Assembly (NCBI GenBank): GCA_025458905.1
Contig: JALORN010000012.1
Coordinates: 21,610-85,609 of the forward strand
Direction: 5' to 3'
Length of the DNA: 64,000 nt
Source of the DNA: Steroidobacteraceae bacterium
Lineage (GTDB): Bacteria; Pseudomonadota; Gammaproteobacteria; Steroidobacterales; Steroidobacteraceae
Part shown: piece after piece, positions 8,074-18,877 of the stretch
Position numbering within the stretch: position 1 is the stretch's first letter
How the letters are laid out: each line of letters starts with the position of its first letter
Position numbers and translations under genes: made by a program
Notes under the pieces: model-generated
What the model saw: the letters and a program-made list of their open reading frames with translations, nothing else
Told to the model about the DNA's origin: nothing
Database searches by the model: none

Positions 8074-10173
8074 CTACCAGATTTTCACACGATCGCCGGG
8101 CGCGCGATACAGGCGGTCGCCGGCCACGAGGCCGAAAGCCTCGTGGAACTCGGTCATGTTCGCCACCACGCCGTTCACCCGGAACTCGCTCGGGCTGTGC
8201 ACGTCGGTGAGCAGGCGCACGCGCAGCTCGTCGTCCCGGTACTTCCAGCGCCAGATCTGCGCCCAGCCCAGGAAGAAGCGCTGCGGGCCGGTGAAGCCGT
8301 CGATGACCGGTGGCGGCGTCGCGCCCAGCGAGATCCGGTAGGCCTTGTAGGCCACCGCGAGCCCGGAGAGGTCGCCGATGTTCTCGCCGAGCGTCAGCTG
8401 GCCGTTGACGGCCCGGCCGTCGAGCACCTTGTAGCCCGAATACTGGGCGACCAGCCGGCCGGCGCGCTCGGTGAAGCGCGCGTTGTCGTCGAAGGTCCAC
8501 CAGTCACGCAGGTTGCCGTCGCCGTCGTACTGGCGGCCCTGGTCGTCGAAGCCATGGCTGATCTCGTGGCCGATCACCCCGCCGATCGCGCCGTAGTTGA
8601 CGGCGTCGTCGGCGGCCGGGTCGAAGAACGGCGGCTGCAGGATCGCCGCCGGGAAGACGATCTCGTTCATCGGTGGGTTGTAGTAGGCGTTCACCGTCTG
8701 CGGCGTGATCAGCCACTCGCTGCGGTCGACCGGCTTGCCGAGCTTGTCGAGCTGGCGCTGGAACTCGAACTCGCGCGCGCGGCGGACGTTGCCGGCCAGG
8801 TCGCCGGGCAGCACCTGCAGGCGGCCGTAGTCGCGCCAGCGGTCGGGATAGCCGATCTTGACCGTGAAGCGCGCGAGCTTGCGCTTGGCCTCGGCGCGCG
8901 TCGCCGGGCTCATCCACTCGAGCTCGTCGATCGAGCCGTCGAACGCCTTCAGCAGGTTGTCGACCAGGCGTACCACCCGCTCGCGCGACTCGGGCGAGAA
9001 GTTGCGCTCCACGTAGAGGCGGCCGAGCAGCTCGCCGATCGACTCGTCGAGCAGCGCGACGCCGCGACGCCAGCGCGGTTCCTGTTCCTTGACGCCGCGC
9101 AGCGTCGCCTGCCGGAAGTCGAAGCCGGCGCGCTCGAAGTCGGGTGCGAGGTAGGGTGCGTAGGAGTCGAGCAGGCGGAACTTGAAGTAGAGGCGCCAGT
9201 CCGCGACCGGCGTGCCCCTGACGAGGCGCGCGAGCTCGCGCACGTAGGTCGGCTGGTTGATGTCGAGCGCGGTGACCGACGGCGCGGCCGCGCCCTCGAG
9301 GAAGGCGAACCAGTCGAAGCCCGGGGTCAGCCTGGCGGCCTCGGCGAGCGTCACCTTGTTGTACGTCTTCACCGGGTCGCGGTTCTGCACCCGCGTCCAG
9401 TGGTGGTTCGCGAGCCGGCCCTCGAGCGCGACTACGCGCCGCGCCGCGCCGAGCGCGTCGGCCTCACCGGAGAGCGCGAGCAGCCGCGCGACATAGGCCT
9501 CGAGCGCCGCGCGCAGCGCCACGTTGCGCTCGTCGGCGGCGAGGTAGTTGTCGCGGTCGGGCATCGTCAGGCCGCTCTGGTACGCCGAGGCGATGTAGGA
9601 CTTCGAGTCGCGCGCGTCCTGCGTCACGTAGAAGATCAGCGGATGCGCGACGCCGAGCCGTTGCGAGCGCCCCATGTAGACGAACACGTCGCGCGGCGCG
9701 CGGATCGCTAGGATCCTGGCGACCTCGGCCGCCAGCGGGGCGGCGCCGAGCACGGCGATGCGGTCGACGTCCATGAAGCTCGCGTAGAAGTCGCCGACCT
9801 TCTGCGCGTCCGAACCGTAAACGCGGTCCGGCCGGGCCGCGGTCTCCTCGACGAGCCTGCGCAGTGCCGCACGTGCGTTGTCCTCGAGCAGGGCGAAGGT
9901 GCCGAAGTTCGAGCGGTCGGCGGGGATCTCGGTCCTCGCCAGCCAGCCGCCGGCCGCGAAACGGAACAGGTCGTCCTGCGGGCGCACGTCGGTGGCGAAG
10001 CCGGCGAGGTCCAGGCCCGACTTCGGCGGCGGCGCAGGCTGGGCGACGGGGGCGGCTGGCACGGGTGCCGCCACGGCGACGGGCCCGGGCACGGTCGCAG
10101 GCGCGCGCACGCTGCTGGAGGCGGCGCAGGCGGAGAGCGCGGCGGCCGACAGGGCCACGAGGAGTCTGGGCAT
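8074..10173 (-). CDS. M13 (neprilysin/PepO) family zinc metallopeptidase
   Basis: A 699-aa secreted or lipid-anchored endopeptidase. The N-terminus has a short signal with LSAC at 13-16 (possible lipobox), followed by a Pro/Ala linker (about 24-50). Peptidase_M13_N covers about 55-440. The catalytic domain shows the substrate-binding NAYYNPPMNEI, zinc motif HEISH (His536, Glu537, His540), and GENIGDLSG with the third ligand Glu597. The C-terminus has RVNGVVANMTEFHEAFG, typical of M13, and ends DRVKIW. Length matches bacterial PepO-like enzymes. A TGGTAACTT extended -10 lies about 30 nt before the ATG. It is divergent from the histidine kinase. Confidence 0.95.
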   Translation of the reverse strand: MPRLLVALSAAALSACAASSSVRAPATVPGPVAVAAPVPAAPVAQPAPPPKSGLDLAGFATDVRPQDDLFRFAAGGWLARTEIPADRSNFGTFALLEDNARAALRRLVEETAARPDRVYGSDAQKVGDFYASFMDVDRIAVLGAAPLAAEVARILAIRAPRDVFVYMGRSQRLGVAHPLIFYVTQDARDSKSYIASAYQSGLTMPDRDNYLAADERNVALRAALEAYVARLLALSGEADALGAARRVVALEGRLANHHWTRVQNRDPVKTYNKVTLAEAARLTPGFDWFAFLEGAAAPSVTALDINQPTYVRELARLVRGTPVADWRLYFKFRLLDSYAPYLAPDFERAGFDFRQATLRGVKEQEPRWRRGVALLDESIGELLGRLYVERNFSPESRERVVRLVDNLLKAFDGSIDELEWMSPATRAEAKRKLARFTVKIGYPDRWRDYGRLQVLPGDLAGNVRRAREFEFQRQLDKLGKPVDRSEWLITPQTVNAYYNPPMNEIVFPAAILQPPFFDPAADDAVNYGAIGGVIGHEISHGFDDQGRQYDGDGNLRDWWTFDDNARFTERAGRLVAQYSGYKVLDGRAVNGQLTLGENIGDLSGLAVAYKAYRISLGATPPPVIDGFTGPQRFFLGWAQIWRWKYRDDELRVRLLTDVHSPSEFRVNGVVANMTEFHEAFGLVAGDRLYRAPGDRVKIW

Positions 10174-10201
10174 GGATCACCGCTGGCGATTCGGGGGCGC
10201 C

Positions 10202-10210
10202 AAGTTACCA
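10202..10210 (-). promoter_or_regulatory. Possible extended -10 promoter of the M13 peptidase
   Basis: The minus strand reads TGGTAACTT, a TGN plus TAACTT extended -10 about 28-30 nt before the ATG at 10173. The 193-nt divergent gap 10174-10366 holds nothing else I recognise. Confidence 0.3.
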
Positions 10211-10366
10211 GCCTCGGCCCGGACGTTGAACCACGCCGGTGACGGGTGCGATCGGTGGGTTGGCGCACACAAGGCCGGGTCTTGCGCCCCGAGGCGCGGC
10301 GTCCTTCGCGATCATGGCCGCCCGATTCCGCCGCCCGCGGAAGGACTGCCCGCGAGGACGGCCCGG

Positions 10367-12760
10367 ATGCCACGACAGCTGCTGCGGAGGTTGACCGCCG
10401 AGGCCTTGCGCCAGCGCTTCGAGGGCGTGTCCGCCTGGACCTTCGCGGCCACCTTCGTCGCACTGAGCGTGGGCACCTTCGCACTCGTGTACCAGGTCTC
10501 CGGGCGGATGACCTCGATGGGGCCGTTCTACATCACGACCGTGCTGGTCGCCTGCTGGGCCGGCACCGGGCCGGCGGTGGCTGCACTGCTGGTCGGCGCA
10601 GCCTACGTCGCGGCCGTGACGGCCTACGCCGGCGGTTCCCCGTGGGAGATCAGTGCCGCCGCGCAGCTGTCGCTGCTGCTCTACCTCGCCTGCGGCGTCC
10701 TGATGATCGCGGTCTGCGGCCAGATGCGCAGCAGTCGCGACCTCGCGCACCGCGCCGAGCGCCAGCTGCGCGACAGCAATGCCCGGCTGCAACTGGCGGT
10801 CGACGGCGCGCGGATCGGCACCTGGGTCTCGGACGAGGGCCGCGGCCAGCATTTCTGGGACGCGCGCCTCAGGGAGATGCTCGGCCTCGACCCGGGCGGG
10901 GCCGAGGTTCCCGGCGAGGCGCTGTGGCTGCAGCGACTCCACCCCGACGATCGCGAGCTCGCGCTGCAGGCGATCCGCGACGCCCGTGCGCGTGCCGGCA
11001 CGTTCGACCTCGAGGTGCGCATCCTCTTGCCGGGAGCGTCCGAGGTGCGCTGGCTGTCGCTGCACGGTCGCTTCCTCGCCGGCACCGGCGGTCGCACGCG
11101 GCGCTCGATGGGCATCGCCCTGGACGTGACCGAGCGCCGGGCGCTGGCCCAGACGCTGGAGCGACAGAGCACGGACCTGCGCGCCCTGCTGGACGTGCTG
11201 CCGGTGGGCATCGCGATCGCCCACGATCCCGACGCCCGGCGCGTCACGCTCAGCCCCGCGTTCGCGTCACTGGTCGGACTGTCCGCGGAAGACAACGCCT
11301 CGTTGAGCGAGGCCAATCGCGGGCACGTGCCGTACCGCTTCGCTCGCCATGGCCGAGAGCTCGAGCCACGGGAGCTGCCGCTGCAGACCGTGATGCGGAC
11401 CGGCGAGCCCCTGCGCAACGCCGAGTTCGAGCTGCTGGTGGACGGCGGCAGGTCGCTGCAGCTGCTGTGCAACGCGGCACCGCTGCTCGATCCCTCGGGC
11501 GCCGTGCGCGGTGCGGTCGGCGCGATCACCGACGTGACGGAGCTCAAGTCGATCCAGCGCGAGCTAGAGGAGGCCGATCGTCGCAAGGATGCCTTCCTCG
11601 CCACGCTCGCACACGAGCTGCGCAATCCGCTGGCGCCGATCCGCTACGCCGTGCGGCTGCTGGCGCCGGGCGTGCCGCCCGCCACGCTCGCACGGGCCGC
11701 CGCGACCATCGACCGCCAGTCGACGCAGATGGCGCGGCTGCTCGACGACCTGCTCGACCTCAGCCGCATCACCCGCGATGCGATCGAGCTCGAGCTCGGC
11801 GTCGTCGACCTGCGCGCAGCGACCGTCGAGGCGCTCGACGCGCTGCGGCCCATCCTCGAGGAGCGTCGGCACCGTCTCGGCATCAGCCAGCCGGGCGAGC
11901 CACTGTGGGTGAGCGCGGACCCGACCCGGCTCGCACAGGTGCTCGGCAACCTGTTGCACAACGCCGCCAAGTACACGCCGCCCGGCGGCCAGCTCGACGT
12001 GCACGTCGAGGCCGACGCCGAGGAGGCGAGGATCCGGATCCGCGACACGGGCATCGGCATCGCGGCCGAGGACCAGCCCCGCGTGTTCGCGATGTTCTCG
12101 CGCATCACCCCGCCTGGCAGTGCGCCGCAGCAGGGACTCGGCATCGGGCTAGCCATCACTCGGCGCCTCGTGGAACTGCACGGCGGCCGGATCGGGCTGC
12201 GCAGCGAGGGCCTCGGCCGGGGCGCGGAATTCACGGTCCACTGGCCGCGCGCGCCGGCACCTGCCGCCGCGGGCGGTACGCAAACGGTGGTGCCGCTGCG
12301 GCCCGGCACCCCACGACCGGTCCTGATCGTCGACGACAACGTCGACGCCACCGACAGCCTCGCGGCGCTGTTGCGCCTGCGGGGCATGCGCGTGCACACC
12401 GCCTACGACGGGCGACATGCGCTCGAGATGGCCGAGCGACTGCGCCCGGCGGTGGTCGTGCTCGACCTCGGGATGCCGGGGCTCGATGGGCTGGAGGCGG
12501 CGCGGGCGATCCGCGCCGCGCCGTGGGGCCAGGACCTGCGGCTGATCGCGCTGACCGGCTGGGGCCAGGACGAGGACCGGCGCCGCACCGCGCAGGCGGG
12601 CTTCGACCTGCACCTCACCAAGCCGATCGATCCCGATGCCCTGCTGCAGGCGCTCGCGGAGGCCACCCCGGTCGCGGCAGCCGGACAAAAAAAACCCCGG
12701 GAGGAAACCCGCCCGGGGTCGGAAATGCGGACTTTCGATGAAGGGAAGGAAGTCCGCTAG
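10367..12760 (+). CDS. Membrane-bound PAS hybrid histidine kinase with C-terminal receiver
   Basis: A 797-aa two-component hybrid sensor. Order: about four membrane helices (25-120), a PAS segment (about 137-255), a second PAS segment (about 262-390, ending in GAITDVTELK), HisKA with the phospho-acceptor His416 in LAHELRNPLAP, HATPase_c with N box (LLHNAAKY), G1 (DTGIGI) and G2 (GLGIGL), then a receiver domain with VLIVDDN and acceptor Asp700 in LDLGMPG, and the Lys in LTKP. Start: ATG 10367 with GAGGAC 7 nt upstream; the frame stays open further upstream without another signal. The last 24 residues are charged and are encoded across a rho-independent terminator of the opposing gene. No separate response regulator is adjacent, so the output is unknown. 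Confidence 0.93.
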   Translation: MPRQLLRRLTAEALRQRFEGVSAWTFAATFVALSVGTFALVYQVSGRMTSMGPFYITTVLVACWAGTGPAVAALLVGAAYVAAVTAYAGGSPWEISAAAQLSLLLYLACGVLMIAVCGQMRSSRDLAHRAERQLRDSNARLQLAVDGARIGTWVSDEGRGQHFWDARLREMLGLDPGGAEVPGEALWLQRLHPDDRELALQAIRDARARAGTFDLEVRILLPGASEVRWLSLHGRFLAGTGGRTRRSMGIALDVTERRALAQTLERQSTDLRALLDVLPVGIAIAHDPDARRVTLSPAFASLVGLSAEDNASLSEANRGHVPYRFARHGRELEPRELPLQTVMRTGEPLRNAEFELLVDGGRSLQLLCNAAPLLDPSGAVRGAVGAITDVTELKSIQRELEEADRRKDAFLATLAHELRNPLAPIRYAVRLLAPGVPPATLARAAATIDRQSTQMARLLDDLLDLSRITRDAIELELGVVDLRAATVEALDALRPILEERRHRLGISQPGEPLWVSADPTRLAQVLGNLLHNAAKYTPPGGQLDVHVEADAEEARIRIRDTGIGIAAEDQPRVFAMFSRITPPGSAPQQGLGIGLAITRRLVELHGGRIGLRSEGLGRGAEFTVHWPRAPAPAAAGGTQTVVPLRPGTPRPVLIVDDNVDATDSLAALLRLRGMRVHTAYDGRHALEMAERLRPAVVVLDLGMPGLDGLEAARAIRAAPWGQDLRLIALTGWGQDEDRRRTAQAGFDLHLTKPIDPDALLQALAEATPVAAAGQKKPREETRPGSEMRTFDEGKEVR
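12687..12718 (-). terminator. Rho-independent terminator for the 66-aa gene, inside the kinase reading frame
   Basis: Read on the minus strand, a 7-bp GC stem (CCCCGGG / CCCGGGG, 12695-12701 with 12712-12718) has a 10-nt loop and is followed by eight T residues (12687-12694). It lies about 60 nt after the stop of the minus-strand gene 12780-12980 and within the last codons of the plus-strand kinase. Confidence 0.85.
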
Positions 12761-12779
12761 GGGATACGAAACCTTCGGC

Positions 12780-12980
12780 TCAGTGCAACCGGGCCCAGTG
12801 CAGGATGCGGATCTCGGCCGAATCCAGCTCGAAACTCGCGGCCAGCAGTTCGCGCAGCTGTCGCTGCGCGCCCTTGCGCCCCTCGAGGGGCTCCTCGACC
12901 TCGACCACCCCGCTCCATTCGCTGGCGTGACGGGCCTCGTCCGCGCCGGTGACGAATTGCGTGAAGTACTTGGTCGCCAT
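12780..12980 (-). CDS. Small conserved-looking protein of unknown function
   Basis: A 66-aa protein starting MATKYFTQFVTGADEARH, with an acidic middle (VVEVEEPLEGRKG) and a helical segment QRQLRELLAASFELDSAEI. It has no signal peptide or membrane segment and no family I recognise. Evidence that it is real: an ATG with a TAGCCT hexamer 7 nt upstream, and its own rho-independent terminator about 60 nt after its stop. A longer frame to 13043 would add 21 residues of poor composition. It is convergent with the histidine kinase and divergent from greB. Confidence 0.65.
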   Translation of the reverse strand: MATKYFTQFVTGADEARHASEWSGVVEVEEPLEGRKGAQRQLRELLAASFELDSAEIRILHWARLH

Positions 12981-12987
12981 GGGGGGA

Positions 12988-12993
12988 AGGCTA
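12988..12993 (-). promoter_or_regulatory. -10 element (TAGCCT), leaderless type
   Basis: TAGCCT on the minus strand ends 7 nt before the ATG at 12980. No Shine-Dalgarno sequence is present (the gap is TCCCCCC). Confidence 0.35.
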
Positions 12994-13126
12994 CGGTCGG
13001 GGTCGCGGCCAGACTGTGTCGGGCGGCACAGTTCGTGCGGCACACGTGCCCGGCCGCCGCGGCGGCGGCGCCCCGACGTGCCAAACTGTGAGTTAAGTCA
13101 AGCGCGGGCCACGAGGATCGCAGCCG

Positions 13127-13627
13127 ATGTCCCGTTACCGTCCGCCGGGCCGCCCCGGTTCCCGGTTCATCACGCCCGCCGGGCACGAGCGCATGCGCGG
13201 CGAACTCGACCGCCTGTGGCGCATCGAGCGCCCGCAGGTCACGCAGGCCGTCTCGGAGGCCGCCGCGCAGGGCGATCGCTCGGAAAACGCCGAGTACACC
13301 TACGGCAAGAAGCGCCTGCGCGAGATCGACAGCCGCGTGCGCTTCCTGCGCAAGCGCCTCGACGGGATGACCGTCGTCGCCCAGGCACCCGCGGACACGA
13401 CGCGCGTGTTCTTCGGCGCCTGGGTCACCCTCGAGGACGAGGCCGGCGCCGAGCAGACCTTCCGCATCGTCGGCCCCGACGAGTTCGACATGGCTCCCGG
13501 CTACGTCAGCATGGACGCACCGTTGCCGCGGGCCCTGCTCGGCAAGCGCCTCGACGACGAGGTCGCGGTCACGCTGCCGGGCGGGGAGAAGCGGTTCGTC
13601 ATCGTGGGAATCCGCTACCAGGCGTAG
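13127..13627 (+). CDS. greB: Transcription elongation factor GreB
   Basis: A 166-aa Gre factor that rescues backtracked RNA polymerase by stimulating cleavage of the nascent RNA. The N-terminal coiled coil (about 15-85) carries the GreB pattern FITPAGHERMRGELDRLW and the acidic tip EAAAQGDRSENAEY, whose Asp and Glu coordinate the catalytic Mg in the polymerase channel. The C-terminal FKBP-like domain (about 90-160) has FRIVGPDEFD and ends ALLGKRLDDEVAVTLPGG. The conserved KKRLREIDSRVRFL segment favours GreB over GreA. GAGGA lies about 9 nt before the ATG. Confidence 0.96.
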   Translation: MSRYRPPGRPGSRFITPAGHERMRGELDRLWRIERPQVTQAVSEAAAQGDRSENAEYTYGKKRLREIDSRVRFLRKRLDGMTVVAQAPADTTRVFFGAWVTLEDEAGAEQTFRIVGPDEFDMAPGYVSMDAPLPRALLGKRLDDEVAVTLPGGEKRFVIVGIRYQA

Positions 13628-13664
13628 TGCTGGCGACCTCTGTTCGCCGGCGATCGCCAGCACT
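13626..13664. terminator. Hairpin between convergent greB and homospermidine synthase genes
   Basis: A perfect 11-bp inverted repeat (AGTGCTGGCGA with TCGCCAGCACT) starts inside the greB stop codon and has a 17-nt loop. The symmetrical position suggests it ends transcription from both sides. There is no T-run, so this is a probable rather than certain terminator. Confidence 0.5.
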
Positions 13665-13685
13665 GCGACTGACGCGTGAGAGTCG

Positions 13686-15107
13686 TCAGACCACCCGGAC
13701 GTTCTTGAACTGCCAGGGATCGGACTTGTCGATGTCCTCGGGGAAGAGGCGCTCGCGGTCCTGCAGCGGGGTCCACTCGGTGTATTCGCCGACCACCGGC
13801 CCGAGGTAGGGCATGCAGAGCTCGAGGATGCGCTGGTAGTCCATCTCGTCCGGCTCGATCACGCCGCGGTTCGGGTTCTCCATCGCCCAGACCATGCCGG
13901 CGAGGCAGGAGACGGTGACCTGCAGGCTGGTGGCGTTGTTGTAGGGCACGAGCTGCCGCGCCTCGTCGACCGAGAGCTGGGAGCCGAACCAGTAGGCGTT
14001 CTTCTTGTGGCCGGCGAGCAGCACGCCGAGCTCGTCGATGCCACCCGCGGAGATCTCGTCCATCAGGATCCGCTTGGAGTCCTGCAGGATCCAGTTGCGG
14101 CCCGCGAACTCGTGCAGCGACAGCACCGCGTCGTCGCACGGATGGTAGGCGTAGTGCACGGTGGGGCGGTAGGCCACCTGACCGCCCTCGCGGACGGTGA
14201 GGTAGTCGGCGATCGAGATCGACTCGCCGTGAGTGATCGCCCAGCCGAAGACGTGGCCCGCCTTCGGCGTCCAGGTGCGCACGCGAGTCGCGGCGCCCGG
14301 CTGCGACAGCCAGATCGCCGCGCCGCAGCCGAAGTCGTGGCGGCGACCGTCGCGCGGGAAGTTGCGCTCGTGCGAGCCCCAGCCGAGCTCGCAGGGCTGC
14401 TGGCCCTCGCTGACGAAGCCGTCGACCGACCACGTGTTAACGAACTCGTTCTTCTGCTTGCGCACCGGCGAGACCTGGGTGTCGCGCTCGGCGATGTGGA
14501 TCACGCGCACGCCCAGCGCCTGGGCGAGCCTCGCCCAGTCGTCCTTGCCCGCGGGCTGGCCGGCGTCGACGCCGGTGTCCCGGGCGATGTTCAGCAGTGC
14601 CTGCTTCACGAAGTGCGAGACCAGGCCCGGGTTGGCCCCGTGGGTCAGCACCGCGGTCGGCGCACGCGCATTGCCCGGGCGCAGCGCCAGCGCTTCCTCG
14701 CGCAGCGCGTAGTTGGTGCGCTTCGCGGCCGGCAGCCCCGGGTCGGTGTAGCCGCCCGGCCACGGCTCGATGCAGGTGTCGAGGTACATCGCGCCGCGCT
14801 CCCAGCAGTACTTGACGAGCGCGATCGAGGAGACGTCGACGGACACGTTCAGCACGAAGTCGCCGCGGCCGACCAGCGGCTCGAGCACGCGGCGGAAGTT
14901 CTCCCGGGTCAGCGCCTCCTGGATGAAGCGGATGCCGTAGCGCTTCGCTTCCTCGATGCCGCGGTCCTCGGCGGTGACGATGGTGATGCGCTCGGGCGCG
15001 ATGCCGATGTGGCGCAGCACCAGCGGCAACACCCCCTGGCCGATGCTGCCGAAGCCGATGAAGACGATCCGTCCGGGGAAGTCGATGTGGATGTTGCTGT
15101 CCGTCAT
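13686..15107 (-). CDS. hss: Homospermidine synthase
   Basis: A 473-aa NAD-dependent enzyme that makes sym-homospermidine from putrescine (and spermidine or a second putrescine). The N-terminal Rossmann loop GFGSIGQG (18-25) follows the beta strand RIVFIGF. Later segments match bacterial Hss: CIEPWPGGYTD, LTHGANPGLVSHFVKQAL, and HEFAGRNWILQDSKRIL. The length is typical of the bacterial family. GGAGG is about 11 nt upstream of the ATG, in the end of the neighbouring GST gene's upstream region. With speA 1.7 kb away, a putrescine source via agmatine is plausible; agmatine-to-putrescine genes are not in the window. Confidence 0.94.
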   Translation of the reverse strand: MTDSNIHIDFPGRIVFIGFGSIGQGVLPLVLRHIGIAPERITIVTAEDRGIEEAKRYGIRFIQEALTRENFRRVLEPLVGRGDFVLNVSVDVSSIALVKYCWERGAMYLDTCIEPWPGGYTDPGLPAAKRTNYALREEALALRPGNARAPTAVLTHGANPGLVSHFVKQALLNIARDTGVDAGQPAGKDDWARLAQALGVRVIHIAERDTQVSPVRKQKNEFVNTWSVDGFVSEGQQPCELGWGSHERNFPRDGRRHDFGCGAAIWLSQPGAATRVRTWTPKAGHVFGWAITHGESISIADYLTVREGGQVAYRPTVHYAYHPCDDAVLSLHEFAGRNWILQDSKRILMDEISAGGIDELGVLLAGHKKNAYWFGSQLSVDEARQLVPYNNATSLQVTVSCLAGMVWAMENPNRGVIEPDEMDYQRILELCMPYLGPVVGEYTEWTPLQDRERLFPEDIDKSDPWQFKNVRVV

Positions 15108-15110
15108 GGT

Positions 15111-15797
15111 CTAGTGGCCTCCGGGTGCCTGCTCCCGCCAGTGCGGCGGGTAGGTGCGCTCGTATCCGGGGAGCGCCTCGATCCGCGCCAGCCAGCGGCC
15201 GAGCGCGGGATAGTTTGCCGAGATCGGCAGGAAACGGCTGGACAGCTCGCGCCCGCCGGGCTTGTTCAGCGCCCGGCGCAGCAGCTGGATCGCCGGGAAG
15301 ATCACCATGTCGATCGCCGAGTAGTCCTCGCCGACGATCCAGTCGGACTTCGACAGGCGGCCCTCGATGGTGCGCGCCTCGCGCGCCACGACGTGCATCG
15401 CGTCGGTGATCTCGTCGCGGCGCGCCGGCGGGACCGGCCCGCCGCCCTCGAGCACGCGGCAGATCTTCATCAGGTGCTCCTCGGTGTAGGCCTGGAACTC
15501 CTCGATGACCCGGACGATGACCCCGGCCTCCTCCGGGGAGCGGCCGAAGATCGGCGGGTCGGGGTACTTGAGGTCCAGGTAGTGCAGCACCGCCACCGAC
15601 TCGAACACGACGTAGCCGCCGTCCTTCAGCACCGGGACGCGCCCGCGCGGGTTCATCGCGAGCATCTGCGGCGACTTCTGGTCCTGCCGCGAGAGCTGCA
15701 GCAGGTGGCTCGTCCAGGGCAGGCGCTTGTGCTCGAGCGCGAGCATCACGCGCCAGCAGTGCGGGCTGCCGCTGCCCCAGTAGAGGTCGATCCCCAT
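15111..15797 (-). CDS. Glutathione S-transferase family protein
   Basis: A 228-aa GST-fold protein: thioredoxin-like N-terminal domain (1-80) with GSGSPHCWRVMLALE, a cis-Pro region GRVPVLKDG and the glutathione gamma-Glu contact FESVAVLHYL; then an all-helical C-terminal domain with DWIVGEDYSAIDMVIFPAI, the family N-capping box region. Start chosen at ATG 15797, with GGAAGG 6 nt upstream. The hss gene begins 3 nt after it, so the two are likely co-transcribed. The substrate is unknown. A TACAAT -10 lies 26 nt upstream of the start. Confidence 0.9.
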   Translation of the reverse strand: MGIDLYWGSGSPHCWRVMLALEHKRLPWTSHLLQLSRQDQKSPQMLAMNPRGRVPVLKDGGYVVFESVAVLHYLDLKYPDPPIFGRSPEEAGVIVRVIEEFQAYTEEHLMKICRVLEGGGPVPPARRDEITDAMHVVAREARTIEGRLSKSDWIVGEDYSAIDMVIFPAIQLLRRALNKPGGRELSSRFLPISANYPALGRWLARIEALPGYERTYPPHWREQAPGGH

Positions 15798-15823
15798 TTC
15801 ATCCTTCCCGAGAACGGTCCGCG

Positions 15824-15829
15824 ATTGTA
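15824..15829 (-). promoter_or_regulatory. -10 element (TACAAT) upstream of GST-hss
   Basis: TACAAT on the minus strand, followed by CGCGG, gives a leader of about 20 nt that includes the GGAAGG Shine-Dalgarno. The string TACAATCGCG also occurs before the S9 peptidase gene at 42414. Confidence 0.45.
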
Positions 15830-15859
15830 ACGGCAACATTTCGGGCAGAGAATTCGCGG

Positions 15860-16720
15860 ATGGAGCGTCTCACCACCCTGGTCGACGTCGCCGGCCTCGC
15901 CGCGCGGCTGCACGACCCCGACCTCGTCGTGCTCGACTGCCGCTTCGACCTCGCGCGCCCCGCCTGGGGGCGCGAGGCCTGGGCCGCGGGCCACGTGCCC
16001 GGCGCGCAGCACGCCGACCTCGACCGCGATCTCGCCGCGCCCGTGGGCCCCTCGACCGGTCGTCATCCGCTGCCCTCGCCCGGGGATTTCGCGGCGCGCG
16101 CCGGCGCCTGGGGGATCGACGAGCGCGTCCAGGTCGTCGCCTACGACCAGGGCAACGGCATGTACGCGGCACGCGCCTGGTGGCTGTTCCGCTGGCTCGG
16201 GCACCGCGCCGTCGCGGTGCTGGACGGTGGCTTCGCGGCGTGGACGGCCGCCGGCCAGCCGGTGGACGTCGCGGAAGGCGCGCGGGCGCCACGCAGCTTC
16301 GTCGATTGCCGTGACCGCGGCGCCACGGTCGACGCGGGCTTCGTCGCCGCCAACCTCGGCAACGCCGCGGGCATGCGGCTGGTCGATGCACGCGGCGCGG
16401 ACCGCTTCGCCGGCCAGAACGAGACCCTCGACCCGGTGGCCGGCCACGTGCCCGGCGCGGTCAACCACCCGTTCACGCGCAACGTGGACGCCTCGGGACG
16501 GATGCGGCCGGCCGCCGAGTTGCGCGCCGAGTGGCTGCGCACCCTCGGCGGGGTGCCGCCGACGACCCTGGTGGCGATGTGCGGCTCGGGCGTCAGCGCC
16601 TGCCACAACCTGCTGGCGCTCGAGCATGCGGGCCTCGGCGGCGCGCGGCTCTACCCGGGCTCGTGGAGCGAGTGGATCCGCGATCCGTCCCGTCCCGTCG
16701 CCACCGGCCCCGCCTCATGA
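15860..16720 (+). CDS. Sulfurtransferase (thiosulfate/3-mercaptopyruvate type), two rhodanese domains
   Basis: A 286-aa protein with two tandem rhodanese domains (about 5-130 and 150-280). The first is non-catalytic and has the VVAYDQGNGMYAARAWW stretch. The second carries the active-site Cys241 in MCGSGVSACH; this CGSGVSA-type loop is closer to mercaptopyruvate sulfurtransferases (CGTGVTA) than to rhodanese (CRKGVTA), which is my reason for that preference. It transfers sulfane sulfur to cyanide or thiol acceptors, presumably in the cytoplasm. The gene is divergent from GST-hss, with 62 nt between starts. Confidence 0.93.
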   Translation: MERLTTLVDVAGLAARLHDPDLVVLDCRFDLARPAWGREAWAAGHVPGAQHADLDRDLAAPVGPSTGRHPLPSPGDFAARAGAWGIDERVQVVAYDQGNGMYAARAWWLFRWLGHRAVAVLDGGFAAWTAAGQPVDVAEGARAPRSFVDCRDRGATVDAGFVAANLGNAAGMRLVDARGADRFAGQNETLDPVAGHVPGAVNHPFTRNVDASGRMRPAAELRAEWLRTLGGVPPTTLVAMCGSGVSACHNLLALEHAGLGGARLYPGSWSEWIRDPSRPVATGPAS

Positions 16721-16786
16721 TCGCCGCGAACCACCCGCGGCGCCCGCCTGTCGAATCACCGTCGCTGCTCTGCCAGGGTCCCGCGC

Positions 16787-18814
<2,028 letters not shown>

Positions 18815-18877
18815 TCGCGCACGGAGGGCCGGGCTCCCCACCGGCGGCCATCACGGCCCGCTGGCCTTCCCTCAGGA

